A program made the translations under genes and the position numbers. Below are positions 54,430-63,346 of a DNA stretch of 64,000 bases, piece after piece. The notes under the pieces were generated by a model. The model saw nothing but the letters and a program-made list of their open reading frames with translations, was not told the origin of the DNA and did no database searches. The DNA comes from Caballeronia novacaledonica (GTDB lineage Bacteria; Pseudomonadota; Gammaproteobacteria; Burkholderiales; Burkholderiaceae): contig NZ_OGTP01000001.1 in assembly GCF_900258035.1 (NCBI RefSeq), forward strand, positions 62,001-126,000, given 5' to 3'. Each line of letters begins with the position of its first letter. Position 1 is the first letter of the stretch.

Positions 54430-55383
54430 ATGTCCAACATCATCAAGTTCGCCATATTGCTGATCGGCGCTTTGCTCATTGCGCTGATCGTGCGTGTCGT
54501 GGTCGCGAGCGCTTCGCGCCCGAGCAATCATGTGGTCACCACCGAGAAGGTGCAGGTGAGCGCGGCCGATCTGCCTCAGGGCCTGCTCCTGCGCGACGAA
54601 GATCTCGCGTGGAAAAGCCTGCCCGCCAACAAGATTCCGCCCAACGCGATCGTATCCGGCGCGGCCGACGCACCCGACATCAAGGGCGCGCTGCTGCGTC
54701 ATCCGGTCGAGAACGGCGCCGTGCTCACGAGCGCGGACGTCATCCTGCCGAGCGCGCCGGGCTTCCTCGCCGCCACACTCAAGCCCGACATGCGGGCGGT
54801 GTCGGTTGCCGTGGACGACGTCTCCGGCAACGCGGGGCTCATCCAGCCAGGCGATTACGTCGATCTGCTGCTCACGCAACAGATGGACCGCCGCACCGAT
54901 TCGCCGGACCTCGCGGTCTCGAGCGAAACAGTTGTCGAGCATGTGCGCGTGCTTGCGGTCGGCTCCGAGATCAAGCGTCCGAAGATCAACGGCGACGTCG
55001 CCGAAGCCATCGCGCGTGCTCGCACGGTGACGCTCGAAGTGACGCCGCGAATGAGCGAAGTCGTCGCGGTCGCCGCGCGTCTCGGCTCGCTATCGCTGGC
55101 GCTGCGCAGCTTTGCGACTGAAACGCGCGTCCCGTCCGCATCGACGGCGGTCGCGGCGTCCGCCTCGCAGCGCGAACCGATCTGGGCCGGCGACATTTCC
55201 CGCGCGGTGCGTGATCTGCCGCGCTCGAAGACTCCGCAGGTCAGCGCGCCGGTTCACGTGGCGGCGCCGGCGCGCCCCGTCACGATTTACCGTGGCTCGG
55301 AGAGGAGCGACGCAGGTTCGACGGTCGCACAAGTCGGCGCTACGTCCGATGCGCCGCCGTTGCCGACCGTGCCCACGCGATAA
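54430..55383 (+). CDS. rcpC: Tad pilus assembly protein RcpC/CpaB
   Basis: A 317-residue periplasmic protein anchored by an N-terminal helix (residues 6-27). It has an SAF-like domain near 40-110 (VTTEKVQVSAADLPQGLLLR) and a RcpC-type domain near 120-215 (LKPDMRAVSVAVDDVSG, LIQPGDYVDLLL). The C-terminal 90 residues are Ala/Pro-rich and low in order. It is thought to help the secretin in the periplasm. Twelve bases separate it from tadV. Confidence 0.92.
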   Translation: MSNIIKFAILLIGALLIALIVRVVVASASRPSNHVVTTEKVQVSAADLPQGLLLRDEDLAWKSLPANKIPPNAIVSGAADAPDIKGALLRHPVENGAVLTSADVILPSAPGFLAATLKPDMRAVSVAVDDVSGNAGLIQPGDYVDLLLTQQMDRRTDSPDLAVSSETVVEHVRVLAVGSEIKRPKINGDVAEAIARARTVTLEVTPRMSEVVAVAARLGSLSLALRSFATETRVPSASTAVAASASQREPIWAGDISRAVRDLPRSKTPQVSAPVHVAAPARPVTIYRGSERSDAGSTVAQVGATSDAPPLPTVPTR

Positions 55384-55473
55384 ACGTTCAGCGCGCCGCG
55401 TTCAAGCGCGGTGACGCCGGCAGTCATCACAGCAGCACACAGTCACGGCCTCACAGTGCCAGGATCGAATCTC

Positions 55474-57024
55474 ATGAGAACGCAGTTGGACTTCGGCAGC
55501 ATCGAAAAACGGAGCGCGCGGCTCGCGCTCGCGTGCGCGGGCATGTTGCTGACATGGTCGGTTCAGGCGGCGCAACCGGTCGTTCCCGCGCGCCCGTCGA
55601 ATGAAGCGGGCGTCCCGGCGACTCAGCTCGCGCAAGCTCGCCCGCACGCTCACCCGCTCGTCAGGACCGCGGTTGCGGCGCCTTACGGCACCGTCGCGCC
55701 GGGCGTCGATATCGGGCAGGGCGCGCTCACGCTCGACGCGGGCAAGGGCACGATGCTGCGCCTGCCGGAAGACGCCACGTCCGTGTTCGTCGCCGATCCG
55801 TCGATCGCGGACGTGCACGTACCGTCGCCGAAGACCGTGTTCGTGCTCGGCAAGAAGACCGGCACGACCACGCTGTACGTGCTGGGCCCGGGCAACAAGA
55901 CGCTCTTGCAGCGCACCGTGATCGTCGCGCGCGACATGATGGCCCTGCGCAACATGATCTCCGCGCGCTTCCCGAACCTGAACGTGCAGGCAACGTCGAG
56001 CCAGGGCTCGCTGCTGCTGACGGGCCAGGTGCCGAATTCGGCCGATGCCGATGCGATCGTGCAGGCCGTGACGCCGTATCTCGGCGAGAAGGAAGTGCTG
56101 ATCAACCGCATGACGGTGGATCGTCCGTTGCAGGTTCAGTTGCGTGTGCGCATCACCGAAGTGGACCGCAACGTGACGCAGCAACTGGGCATCAACTGGC
56201 AGGCGCTCGGCAATTCGGGCAACTGGCTCGGAGGCATTTTCAGCGGCCGCTCGATCCTCAATCTGAACCAGCCGATTGCCAACGGTGTTGGCGGCATCAC
56301 CTATCCGGTCAACCTGCCGACCAACAACGCGTTCTCTTTCCTCGGCGGTTTCAAGGCCGGTAACACCGATATTCGCGCGCTCATCGACGCACTGAATCAG
56401 GAAGGCCTGCTCACCGTGCTCGCGGAGCCGAATCTGGTCGCGCTGTCCGGCCAGACCGCGAGCTTCCTCGCGGGCGGCGAGTTCCCGATTCCCGTCTCGC
56501 AAGTCAATGGCGCGATCACTGTCGAGTTCAAGCAGTTCGGCGTCAAGCTCGATTTCACGCCCACCGTGCTGAACGAGCGGCGCATCAGCCTGAAGGTGCG
56601 CCCGGAAGTCAGCCAGATCGACACGACCGCCAGCGTGACGACGGGCGGCGTGACCGTGCCAGGGCTCTCGGTGCGCCGCGCCGACACGACGGTCGAACTC
56701 GCGAGCGGGCAGAGCTTCGCGATCGGTGGCCTCTTGCAGACCAATACGACGGACATCGTCTCGCAGGTGCCTGGCATCGGCTCGATTCCGGTGCTCGGCA
56801 AGCTGTTCTCGTCGTCGAATTACCAGAACAACAAGACCGAGCTCGTCATCATGGTGACGCCGTATCTCGTCGAGCCGACCGATCCCGCGAAGCTGCGCTC
56901 GCCGCTCGATTCGCTGATCTCGCCTTCGAGCGACGTCGAGTACAGCTTCCAGCGCAAGGCGGGCGGCACGCAGCCGTCGGCTTCCGAACCGCGTCTCGTC
57001 GGCGCGGCGGGCTATGTCTATTGA
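55474..57024 (+). CDS. rcpA: Tad outer-membrane secretin RcpA/CpaC
   Basis: A 516-residue secretin, the pore for the pilus. It has a signal peptide ending VQAAQP, then N-domain (VDIGQGALTLDAGKGTMLRL), a BON/N1-like part near 185-205, and the secretin core with LAEPNLVALSGQTASFLAGG near 320 and VPGIGSIPVLGKLFSSSNYQ near 430-450. The ATG at 55474 follows AGGA; an upstream ATG at 55411 would add 21 residues before the signal. CpaD-like lipoprotein follows, 10 bases after the stop. Confidence 0.95.
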   Translation: MRTQLDFGSIEKRSARLALACAGMLLTWSVQAAQPVVPARPSNEAGVPATQLAQARPHAHPLVRTAVAAPYGTVAPGVDIGQGALTLDAGKGTMLRLPEDATSVFVADPSIADVHVPSPKTVFVLGKKTGTTTLYVLGPGNKTLLQRTVIVARDMMALRNMISARFPNLNVQATSSQGSLLLTGQVPNSADADAIVQAVTPYLGEKEVLINRMTVDRPLQVQLRVRITEVDRNVTQQLGINWQALGNSGNWLGGIFSGRSILNLNQPIANGVGGITYPVNLPTNNAFSFLGGFKAGNTDIRALIDALNQEGLLTVLAEPNLVALSGQTASFLAGGEFPIPVSQVNGAITVEFKQFGVKLDFTPTVLNERRISLKVRPEVSQIDTTASVTTGGVTVPGLSVRRADTTVELASGQSFAIGGLLQTNTTDIVSQVPGIGSIPVLGKLFSSSNYQNNKTELVIMVTPYLVEPTDPAKLRSPLDSLISPSSDVEYSFQRKAGGTQPSASEPRLVGAAGYVY

Positions 57025-57034
57025 GCGCCCAGTC

Positions 57035-57421
57035 ATGAAATTCATATCCGGTTCGACCCGCTACCCGACACTCGCCGTGCTGCTCGCGCTCGCGTGCGGC
57101 CTTTCCGGGTGCCTGAAGCCGCCGCTCACCATGCCGAACGAGACGGTGATCGGCTATGACGGCAAGTACGCCGTGCCGCCCGATTGCGATTCGCTCACGC
57201 GCAAATCGCTCTTGACCGACGCGGGCGTCCACCGCCCGTCGATGCAATGGGGCTGCGCAACCTACACGAACCTCGCCGCGCAACTTGCGCGTCCGGCCGA
57301 TATCGTCGCGCCGCAGACGCTCGGACCCGCCGACGCCGCCGTGGCCGCGAGCGCCGTGCATCGCTACGAGACTGGCCGCGTGATCCCGCTCGACAAGTCG
57401 TCGTCGCGCGATTCAAAGTAA
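57035..57421 (+). CDS. CpaD-like pilus assembly lipoprotein
   Basis: A 128-residue lipoprotein with a signal ending in GLSGC and a short soluble domain (VPPDCDSLTRKSL, RPSMQWGCATYTNLAAQLARP, then IVAPQTLGPADAAVAA). The three Cys after the lipid Cys may form a disulfide. CpaD/TadG-like lipoproteins help the secretin reach the outer membrane. The ATG at 57035 gives a proper signal; an upstream ATG at 57014 overlaps rcpA. Family assignment is by position and the GCATYTNLAAQ motif. Confidence 0.8.
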   Translation: MKFISGSTRYPTLAVLLALACGLSGCLKPPLTMPNETVIGYDGKYAVPPDCDSLTRKSLLTDAGVHRPSMQWGCATYTNLAAQLARPADIVAPQTLGPADAAVAASAVHRYETGRVIPLDKSSSRDSK

Positions 57422-57441
57422 CGCCTCAATCGACGGACATC

Positions 57442-58662
57442 ATGAGCACCACAGAGATCAGTTTCTTCAAGGGCAAGCCGGGCGTGCGCATCGCGGATTT
57501 CATCGCGTTCGTGGCGGACCGCAAGACCGAGCAGGTGTTGAAGAGCTTCGTGCTCGAACAGGCGATGCCCCACGTGCATATCGCCGTCGGCAATGTGGAT
57601 GACGCCATCGCGCATCTGTCGAAGATCGAGCGCTCGCCGCTCTTTCTGCTGGTCGACCTCGAAGGCTCGGTGATGCCGCTCTCCGATCTCGGCCGCCTCG
57701 CCGAAGTGTGCGAGCCGTCGGTGCAGGTCGTCGCGCTTGGCGAACGCAACGACGTCGGCCTGTTCCGCAGCCTGCTCAAGATCGGCGTGCGCGACTATCT
57801 CGTCAAGCCGCTGACCGTCGAGCTGCTGAAGCGCACCGTCAACGTGTCCGAGGGCAAGGTGAGCCCGGTTACGCTGGCGCGCGCAGGCAAGACGATCGCT
57901 TTCACGGGCACGCGTGGCGGCGTCGGCGTGACGACGCTCGCGCTCAACCTCGCGCGCTATCTGGCCGAGGACACGCATCGCCGCGTCGCGTATGTCGATC
58001 TCAAGCTGTGCGGCGGCGCCGCCAACAGCATGCTCGGCATGCAAAGCAACAATGGTCTCATCGACGTGCTGCAAAACGTGCACCGTCTCGATCCGCAATA
58101 CGTGGAACGCACACTGGTCGCGAACGGCAGCCGCCTGTTCATGCTCTCGGCGGATATCGACTACGGCACCACGAAGGACTTCGAGCCGGGCGCGCTGCGC
58201 CGCGTGGTCGAGCTGCTGTGCGACAGCTTCCACTACGTGATTCTCGATGTCGGCAATGCGAACGGGCCGCTCGCCGCGGAAGCGCTCGATCACGCGTCGC
58301 GCGTGTATCTCGTCGCGGACCGCTCGGTGCATTCGACCCGCGAGACCATTCGCCTGCTGCGCTATATCGAGGACCGCGACAACAATCCGCCGACTTCCAT
58401 CCTGCTCAACAATCCGAATGCGGCGAGCTCGGGCAAGGTGCAGCAGACCGACTTCATGACGGCGATCGGCCGCACCGTGCTGCATGAAGTGCAGTTCGAG
58501 GCGAAGGCGCTCGCCACCGCCGAGAATCTCGGCGAAGCGCCGATCGAACGCGCGCAGAACGGGTTCACGCAAACCATCACGCGGCTCGCCAACGATCTGA
58601 CGGGCCAGCACGCCGCGGTCGAGAACACATTCCTGAGCAAGTTCAGGCTGAGGAGGGGATGA
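57442..58662 (+). CDS. tadZ: Tad ParA/MinD-like localisation protein TadZ/CpaE
   Basis: A 406-residue protein with an N-terminal receiver-like domain (about 1-130) and a ParA/MinD-like domain (about 145-400). The nucleotide motif reads GTRGGVGVTT (residues 155-164), so both Lys residues of the deviant Walker A (KGGVGKT) are absent, as in many TadZ proteins, and ATP hydrolysis is doubtful. It marks the pole or site of pilus assembly. The ATG at 57442 lies 20 bases after the lipoprotein gene; its stop overlaps tadA by ATGA. Confidence 0.9.
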   Translation: MSTTEISFFKGKPGVRIADFIAFVADRKTEQVLKSFVLEQAMPHVHIAVGNVDDAIAHLSKIERSPLFLLVDLEGSVMPLSDLGRLAEVCEPSVQVVALGERNDVGLFRSLLKIGVRDYLVKPLTVELLKRTVNVSEGKVSPVTLARAGKTIAFTGTRGGVGVTTLALNLARYLAEDTHRRVAYVDLKLCGGAANSMLGMQSNNGLIDVLQNVHRLDPQYVERTLVANGSRLFMLSADIDYGTTKDFEPGALRRVVELLCDSFHYVILDVGNANGPLAAEALDHASRVYLVADRSVHSTRETIRLLRYIEDRDNNPPTSILLNNPNAASSGKVQQTDFMTAIGRTVLHEVQFEAKALATAENLGEAPIERAQNGFTQTITRLANDLTGQHAAVENTFLSKFRLRRG

Positions 58663-60074
58663 TGTTCGGGCAAAAGCAGGCGCGCGCGACTTCGCCGACC
58701 GATACCACGGACGGCACGAACGGCCAGCCTCAGGGCGAGGCGCCGCCGCTTTCGCTCGTCGAGAAGGCTGCGCCCGCGCCCGCGCGCACGCAGCCCGCCG
58801 AAGGCAACGAAGCACTCGTGCGCTCGGACCTCTTCAAGACGATCCGCTCGGGCGTGTTCGCCGCGATGAACCCTTCCGCGGCGGTCGGCAAGACGCGCGA
58901 GCAGATGAAGCCCGCCGTCGAGACGCTCGTGCTCGACGTCGCGGAGCGCGAGCGTCTGAACATCACGATCTCGGAGCAGGTGCAGATCGTCGGCGAACTG
59001 CTGAACGACATGTTCGGTCTCGGTCCGATCGAACCCTTGCTCGCCGACGAAACCATCACCGACGTGCTCGTCAACGGACCGGATCAGGTCTATGTCGAAC
59101 GGCACGGACGGCTCGAACTCACGAACTGCAAGTTCCGCGACAACGCGCACGTAGTCAACGTCGCGCAGCGCATCGCGGCGGGCGTCGGGCGGCGCGTCGA
59201 CGAAAGCAGCCCGATGGTCGATGCGCGTCTCGCCGACGGCAGCCGCGTCAACGTCGTGCTGCCGCCGCTCGCGATCCACGGTGCGTCGATCTCAATCCGG
59301 AAGTTTTCCAAGCGCAACATCACGCTGCATCGCATGTCGCAGCAAGGCAACATGTCGCTCGCGATGGCCAACGTGCTCAAGCTCGCGAGCACGTGCCGGC
59401 TCAATGTCATCGTGTCGGGCGGCACGGGCTCGGGCAAGACGACGCTGCTCAACGCGCTGTCGCACTTCATCGGTCACGGCGAGCGCACGGTGACGATCGA
59501 GGACGCGGCCGAACTGCAACTCGTCCAGCCGCACGTCGTGAGTCTGGAAACGCGTCCCGAGAACGCCGAAGGCCTGGGCGCGGTGACGCAGCGCGACCTC
59601 GTGCGCAACGCGCTGCGGATGCGCCCGGACCGCATCATCCTCGGCGAAACGCGCGGCGCCGAAGCCTTCGACGTGCTGCAGGCGATGAACACCGGCCACG
59701 ACGGTTCCATGACCACCATCCACGCGAACACGCCGCGCGACGGCATCACGCGTCTGGAAAGCATGGTGATGATGGCGAACGGCAACCTGCCGCTTCTGTC
59801 GATCCGCCGTCAGATCGCGAGCGCGGTGCATCTGATCGTGCAGATCGAGCGCATGCGCGACGGCATGCGGCGCGTCACGCGCATCACCGAACTGGTGGGT
59901 GTGGAAGGCGACGTCATCATCACGCAGGATCTCTTCACGTTCCGCTACGACGCTAGCGCCTACAGCGAGGAAGTAAAGGGCGTATTCGAGACCGCTGCCG
60001 TGCGTCCGGCGTTCACGCAGCGTGCGGCCTACTACGGTCTCGAGGACGCACTTCTGGACGCGATGAAACCATGA
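58659..60074 (+). CDS. tadA: Tad secretion ATPase TadA/CpaF
   Basis: A 471-residue hexameric type II/IV secretion ATPase that drives pilus extension. Walker A is [14 protein letters not shown] near residue 255-268, the Asp box EDAAELQL near 285, Walker [10 protein letters not shown] near 325, and the His box [13 protein letters not shown] near 345-358. GAGGAGGGG gives a strong ribosome site; ATG codons at 58659 and 58662 are both possible. Confidence 0.96.
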   Translation: MMFGQKQARATSPTDTTDGTNGQPQGEAPPLSLVEKAAPAPARTQPAEGNEALVRSDLFKTIRSGVFAAMNPSAAVGKTREQMKPAVETLVLDVAERERLNITISEQVQIVGELLNDMFGLGPIEPLLADETITDVLVNGPDQVYVERHGRLELTNCKFRDNAHVVNVAQRIAAGVGRRVDESSPMVDARLADGSRVNVVLPPLAIHGASISIRKFSKRNITLHRMSQQGNMSLAMANVLKLASTCRLNVIVSGGTGSGKTTLLNALSHFIGHGERTVTIEDAAELQLVQPHVVSLETRPENAEGLGAVTQRDLVRNALRMRPDRIILGETRGAEAFDVLQAMNTGHDGSMTTIHANTPRDGITRLESMVMMANGNLPLLSIRRQIASAVHLIVQIERMRDGMRRVTRITELVGVEGDVIITQDLFTFRYDASAYSEEVKGVFETAAVRPAFTQRAAYYGLEDALLDAMKP

Positions 60075-61048
60075 GTCTCGTCGATCTGGTCACCATTGCG
60101 TCGTTCGTCTGCGTGCTGCTCGCCGGCGTGATGCTGGTCATCCTGCAGGACATGCAGCGCAACCAGCCGCCGTCGCGCATCAAATTGCGCATGACGAACT
60201 CGTTCATGGCGCATGGCGGGCATGTGGCGAATGCCGCCGGCCAGCCCGATCTCGATCTCTTCAGGACGAGCCGCAAGGACAATGCGCTCACGCGCTGGAC
60301 GGGTCCGCGCCTCGCGCGCCTGCGCACCGTGGCGGGCACGAACGGGCTGCGCGTCGTCATCGTCGTGGCGCTCGTGGCCGGGCTCGTCGGTTTCCTGATG
60401 GTCACCTTCATGCCGCTGCCCGAGTTCACGAAGCCATTCGTCCTCGCCGGCATGCCGATCGCCGGCGCCGTGCAGTCGTATCGCTTTCTCGTGAACCGCT
60501 TTCGCAAGCGCTTTCTCGACGGCTTTCCCGATGTCATCGACATGATCGTGCGTGCCGTGCGCGCCGGCGTGCCGGTGACGCACGTGATCGGTTCGGCCGC
60601 GAGCGAATGCGCCGAGCCGTTGAAGAGCGAGTTTCAGCTCATGGCCGATTCGCTGCAGGTTGGTCTCGATCTGGAGGAAGTGCTGACGGTGGCGATGCGG
60701 CGGATCGAAATAGCCGACTTCTCGTTCTTTTGCGTGTGCCTGCTGTTGCAGCGCGAGACGGGCGGCCAGCTTGGTGAAACACTGGAAAACCTGTCGGGCA
60801 TCGTGCGCACGCGCCGCGAGATTCGCCAGAAAACCAAAGCGCTGACCGGCGAGGCGCGCATCACGACGAAGATTCTCGCCGCGATTCCCGTGTTCATCAT
60901 GCTGTCGATGTACATGCTCAACAAATCTTATCTGCTCATTTTGTTCAACACCGAAGCTGGCCACAAGACGCTCACGTTCGGCGTCATCTCGATCGTGGCC
61001 GGTCTGATCGTGATCGGCAAAATGTCCAAGCTCGATACCTCGCGATGA
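60071..61048 (+). CDS. tadB: Tad inner-membrane protein TadB
   Basis: A 325-residue GspF-like protein with an N-terminal helix (residues 5-26), two helices near 95-135, a cytosolic helical domain with FPDVIDMIVRAVRAGVPVTHV and GGQLGETLENLSGIVRTR, and a C-terminal helix pair near 275-320. It forms the membrane platform for TadA with TadC. Overlaps tadA and tadC by ATGA. Confidence 0.94.
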   Translation: MSLVDLVTIASFVCVLLAGVMLVILQDMQRNQPPSRIKLRMTNSFMAHGGHVANAAGQPDLDLFRTSRKDNALTRWTGPRLARLRTVAGTNGLRVVIVVALVAGLVGFLMVTFMPLPEFTKPFVLAGMPIAGAVQSYRFLVNRFRKRFLDGFPDVIDMIVRAVRAGVPVTHVIGSAASECAEPLKSEFQLMADSLQVGLDLEEVLTVAMRRIEIADFSFFCVCLLLQRETGGQLGETLENLSGIVRTRREIRQKTKALTGEARITTKILAAIPVFIMLSMYMLNKSYLLILFNTEAGHKTLTFGVISIVAGLIVIGKMSKLDTSR

Positions 61049-62013
61049 GTCCGCAAAACGTCGAAACCCTCATCAATCTGCTGATGCTGCTCGGGCTGCT
61101 CGCCGCGCTCGGCGTGTGGTGGGCGCACAAGCACGGCGGCAAGCGCGGGCGCATCGCGGAGCGCGCGCGCATGGCCGCGGCCACGCATCGCTTCGACGGT
61201 CTCGCGCTCGACGACGAAGACGAAGAGACCTCGCGGCGCGAGCGCATTCTGCGCCGCCTCGCGCGCATCGGCGACAAGATTCCGTTCTTCGACGGCAAGT
61301 ACCGTCTCAAGCTGCAAAAAGACATGGTGCGCAGCGGCTATCGCAGCAACATGGCGGTGTCGATCCTGCTCGCGGTGAAGTTCTTCTGCGGCCTCGCGTG
61401 CGCGGCGGGCACCGTGATGCTCGGTTCGCACATTCCGGTGCTCGGCGCCTATCCCGCCGGGCGCGGCATCGCGATGCTGATGGTGTTCGTCGTCGGGATG
61501 ATCGTGCCGGAGTACATCGTCGCGATCAAGGCTTCGTACCGGCGCCGCGCGATGGCGTCCTGCCTGCCCGACGCGCTCGATCTGCTCGTCATCTGCACGA
61601 ACGCGGGCAACAGTCTCGGCGTGTCCATTCGCCGCGTGGCCGACGAACTGACGACGATCTGCCCGCCGCTATCCGACGAATTCTCGCTCGCCGCCGACGA
61701 GCTCAAGCTCTCCGGCGACAGCACGCGCGCGCTGAACAATCTCGCCGAACGTATCGACCTGCCGTCGATCCGCGCGCTCATCTCGACGCTCAATCAGTCG
61801 ATGCGCTACGGCACGCCCATCACGCAGGCGCTGCGCACGCTTTCGCGCACGGAGCGTCTTGCGCACATCGTGTCGCTCGAGGAAAAGGCCGCGAAACTCG
61901 CGCCGAAGATGGTCGTGCCGATGTTGCTGTTCATTCTGCCGGCGATCATCGCGATCGCCGCGGGACCTGCCGTCATTCAGTTGCTTGCGTTCATCGCAGG
62001 AGATGGAAAATGA
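61045..62013 (+). CDS. tadC: Tad inner-membrane protein TadC
   Basis: A 322-residue GspF-like protein with a short periplasmic start, a helix pair around residues 110-160 and a C-terminal pair near 285-320. It contains LPDALDLLVICTNAGNSLGVS and LNQSMRYGTPITQALRTLS, the same pattern as TadB. It overlaps tadB and tadD by ATGA. Confidence 0.93.
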   Translation: MSPQNVETLINLLMLLGLLAALGVWWAHKHGGKRGRIAERARMAAATHRFDGLALDDEDEETSRRERILRRLARIGDKIPFFDGKYRLKLQKDMVRSGYRSNMAVSILLAVKFFCGLACAAGTVMLGSHIPVLGAYPAGRGIAMLMVFVVGMIVPEYIVAIKASYRRRAMASCLPDALDLLVICTNAGNSLGVSIRRVADELTTICPPLSDEFSLAADELKLSGDSTRALNNLAERIDLPSIRALISTLNQSMRYGTPITQALRTLSRTERLAHIVSLEEKAAKLAPKMVVPMLLFILPAIIAIAAGPAVIQLLAFIAGDGK

Positions 62014-62873
62014 AGTCATCCGTTCGATCCACCGTGCGCGGCACGGCTGTCGCGTGCGCCATTGCGCTCGTGTTCGCGGCCACGGGCTGCACGACGACCA
62101 CGCGCCAGGTCACCGACACGCGCCCCGTGCTGCGCAACTCCGCGCCGAGCACGATGAGCGAGCTGCGCATCGCCGACACGGCGCTCGAGTCGAACAACTT
62201 CGATCTCGCGACCTCGCTCTATGAAAAGGCGGTGCAGGCCGATCCGAAATCCGTGCCGGGCCTGACCGGCCTCGGCAACACGCTATACAGCGTCGGCGAC
62301 TACACGCGCGCGGGCGTCTACTATCGGCGCGCGAGCGAAATCGATCCGAAAGCGACCGCGCCGCTCATCGGCATTGCGCGCGTGGCGATTCATCAGCGGC
62401 GCTTCAGCGACGCCATCACGACCTATCGCCGTGTGCTGACGCTGACGCCGAACGATCCGCTCGCATGCGCGGGCCTCGGCGCGGCGCTCGATTTGTCGGG
62501 CGAACACGCCCACGCGCAGGCGTTGCTGCGCGAAGCGCTGATCGCCAACCCCGGCGATCCGATGCTGTCGGTGAACCTCGGTCTTTCGCTCACGCTCGCC
62601 GGCGATCCGCGTCAGGGCGCGAACGTGCTGCTCGACGTGACGCGCTTTCCCGCCGCGCCGCCGCAGGCGCGCCAGAATCTCGCGCTCGCCTACGGCCTGC
62701 TCGGCAACGACGACGCGGCCGCCGCCATTCTCTCGCGCGATCTGCCGAAGTCGGCGGTGCAGGACAACCTGCGCTACTACGAGTTGCAGCGCGAGCGCGA
62801 GGAGAAGCCCGCGAAGGGTGTCGCCGTCTCCACCGTCGCGACGCCGAAAGTCCAGACGGCGAGCGCCAAGTGA
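62010..62873 (+). CDS. tadD: Tad TPR lipoprotein TadD
   Basis: A 287-residue lipoprotein with a signal ending in ATGC and at least four tetratricopeptide repeats (from about residue 50): ADTALESNNFDLATSLYEKAV, GLGNTLYSVGDYTRAGVYY, ARVAIHQRRFSDAITTYRR and GLGAALDLSGEHAHAQALL. It is the outer-membrane pilotin-like partner of the secretin. Overlaps tadC by ATGA and tadE by GTGA. Confidence 0.93.
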   Translation: MKSSVRSTVRGTAVACAIALVFAATGCTTTTRQVTDTRPVLRNSAPSTMSELRIADTALESNNFDLATSLYEKAVQADPKSVPGLTGLGNTLYSVGDYTRAGVYYRRASEIDPKATAPLIGIARVAIHQRRFSDAITTYRRVLTLTPNDPLACAGLGAALDLSGEHAHAQALLREALIANPGDPMLSVNLGLSLTLAGDPRQGANVLLDVTRFPAAPPQARQNLALAYGLLGNDDAAAAILSRDLPKSAVQDNLRYYELQREREEKPAKGVAVSTVATPKVQTASAK

Positions 62874-63346
62874 AGCTGATCCGGCGCATCTTCGGGCGCC
62901 TCGGGCGCGACGATCAGGGCGTGACGGCGATCGAATTCGCGTTCGTCTCGCCGTTTCTGCTCATCATGATTCTCATGACGATGGAGATCGCGCTCGACAT
63001 GATCGTCGACGCTTCCGTGCAGTACGCGGCGCAACAGGCCTCGCGCGCGGGACTGACGACGTCCGTGCCGTCGTCCGGCTCGCGCGACGACCAGGCGCGC
63101 CAGATCGTGAACAACATCCTCGGCGGATGGACGAAGTTCGGCGGCACGGTGAATATCGCAACGCTTTCCTACGCGACCTACAACGACATCGCGACCGGCA
63201 AATCGCAGCAGACGATGGGCGGACTGGGCGACATCGTGGCCTACAACATCAGCGTGACGATGCCGCCGTTCTCGGGCATTCCGCAAGCCTTCGGCATCGA
63301 CGTGATGAAATTCCAACGCAACTACATCGTGCAGAACGAAAAATGA
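62870..63346 (+). CDS. tadE: TadE-like minor pseudopilin
   Basis: A 158-residue pseudopilin with an N-terminal prepilin-type motif DDQGVTAIEFAFVSPFLLI (residues 14-32): Gly before the cleavage point and Glu at +5, processed by TadV. The rest is periplasmic. It starts with GTG at 62870, whose last two bases overlap the tadD stop. It helps initiate Tad pilus assembly. Confidence 0.9.
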   Translation: MKLIRRIFGRLGRDDQGVTAIEFAFVSPFLLIMILMTMEIALDMIVDASVQYAAQQASRAGLTTSVPSSGSRDDQARQIVNNILGGWTKFGGTVNIATLSYATYNDIATGKSQQTMGGLGDIVAYNISVTMPPFSGIPQAFGIDVMKFQRNYIVQNEK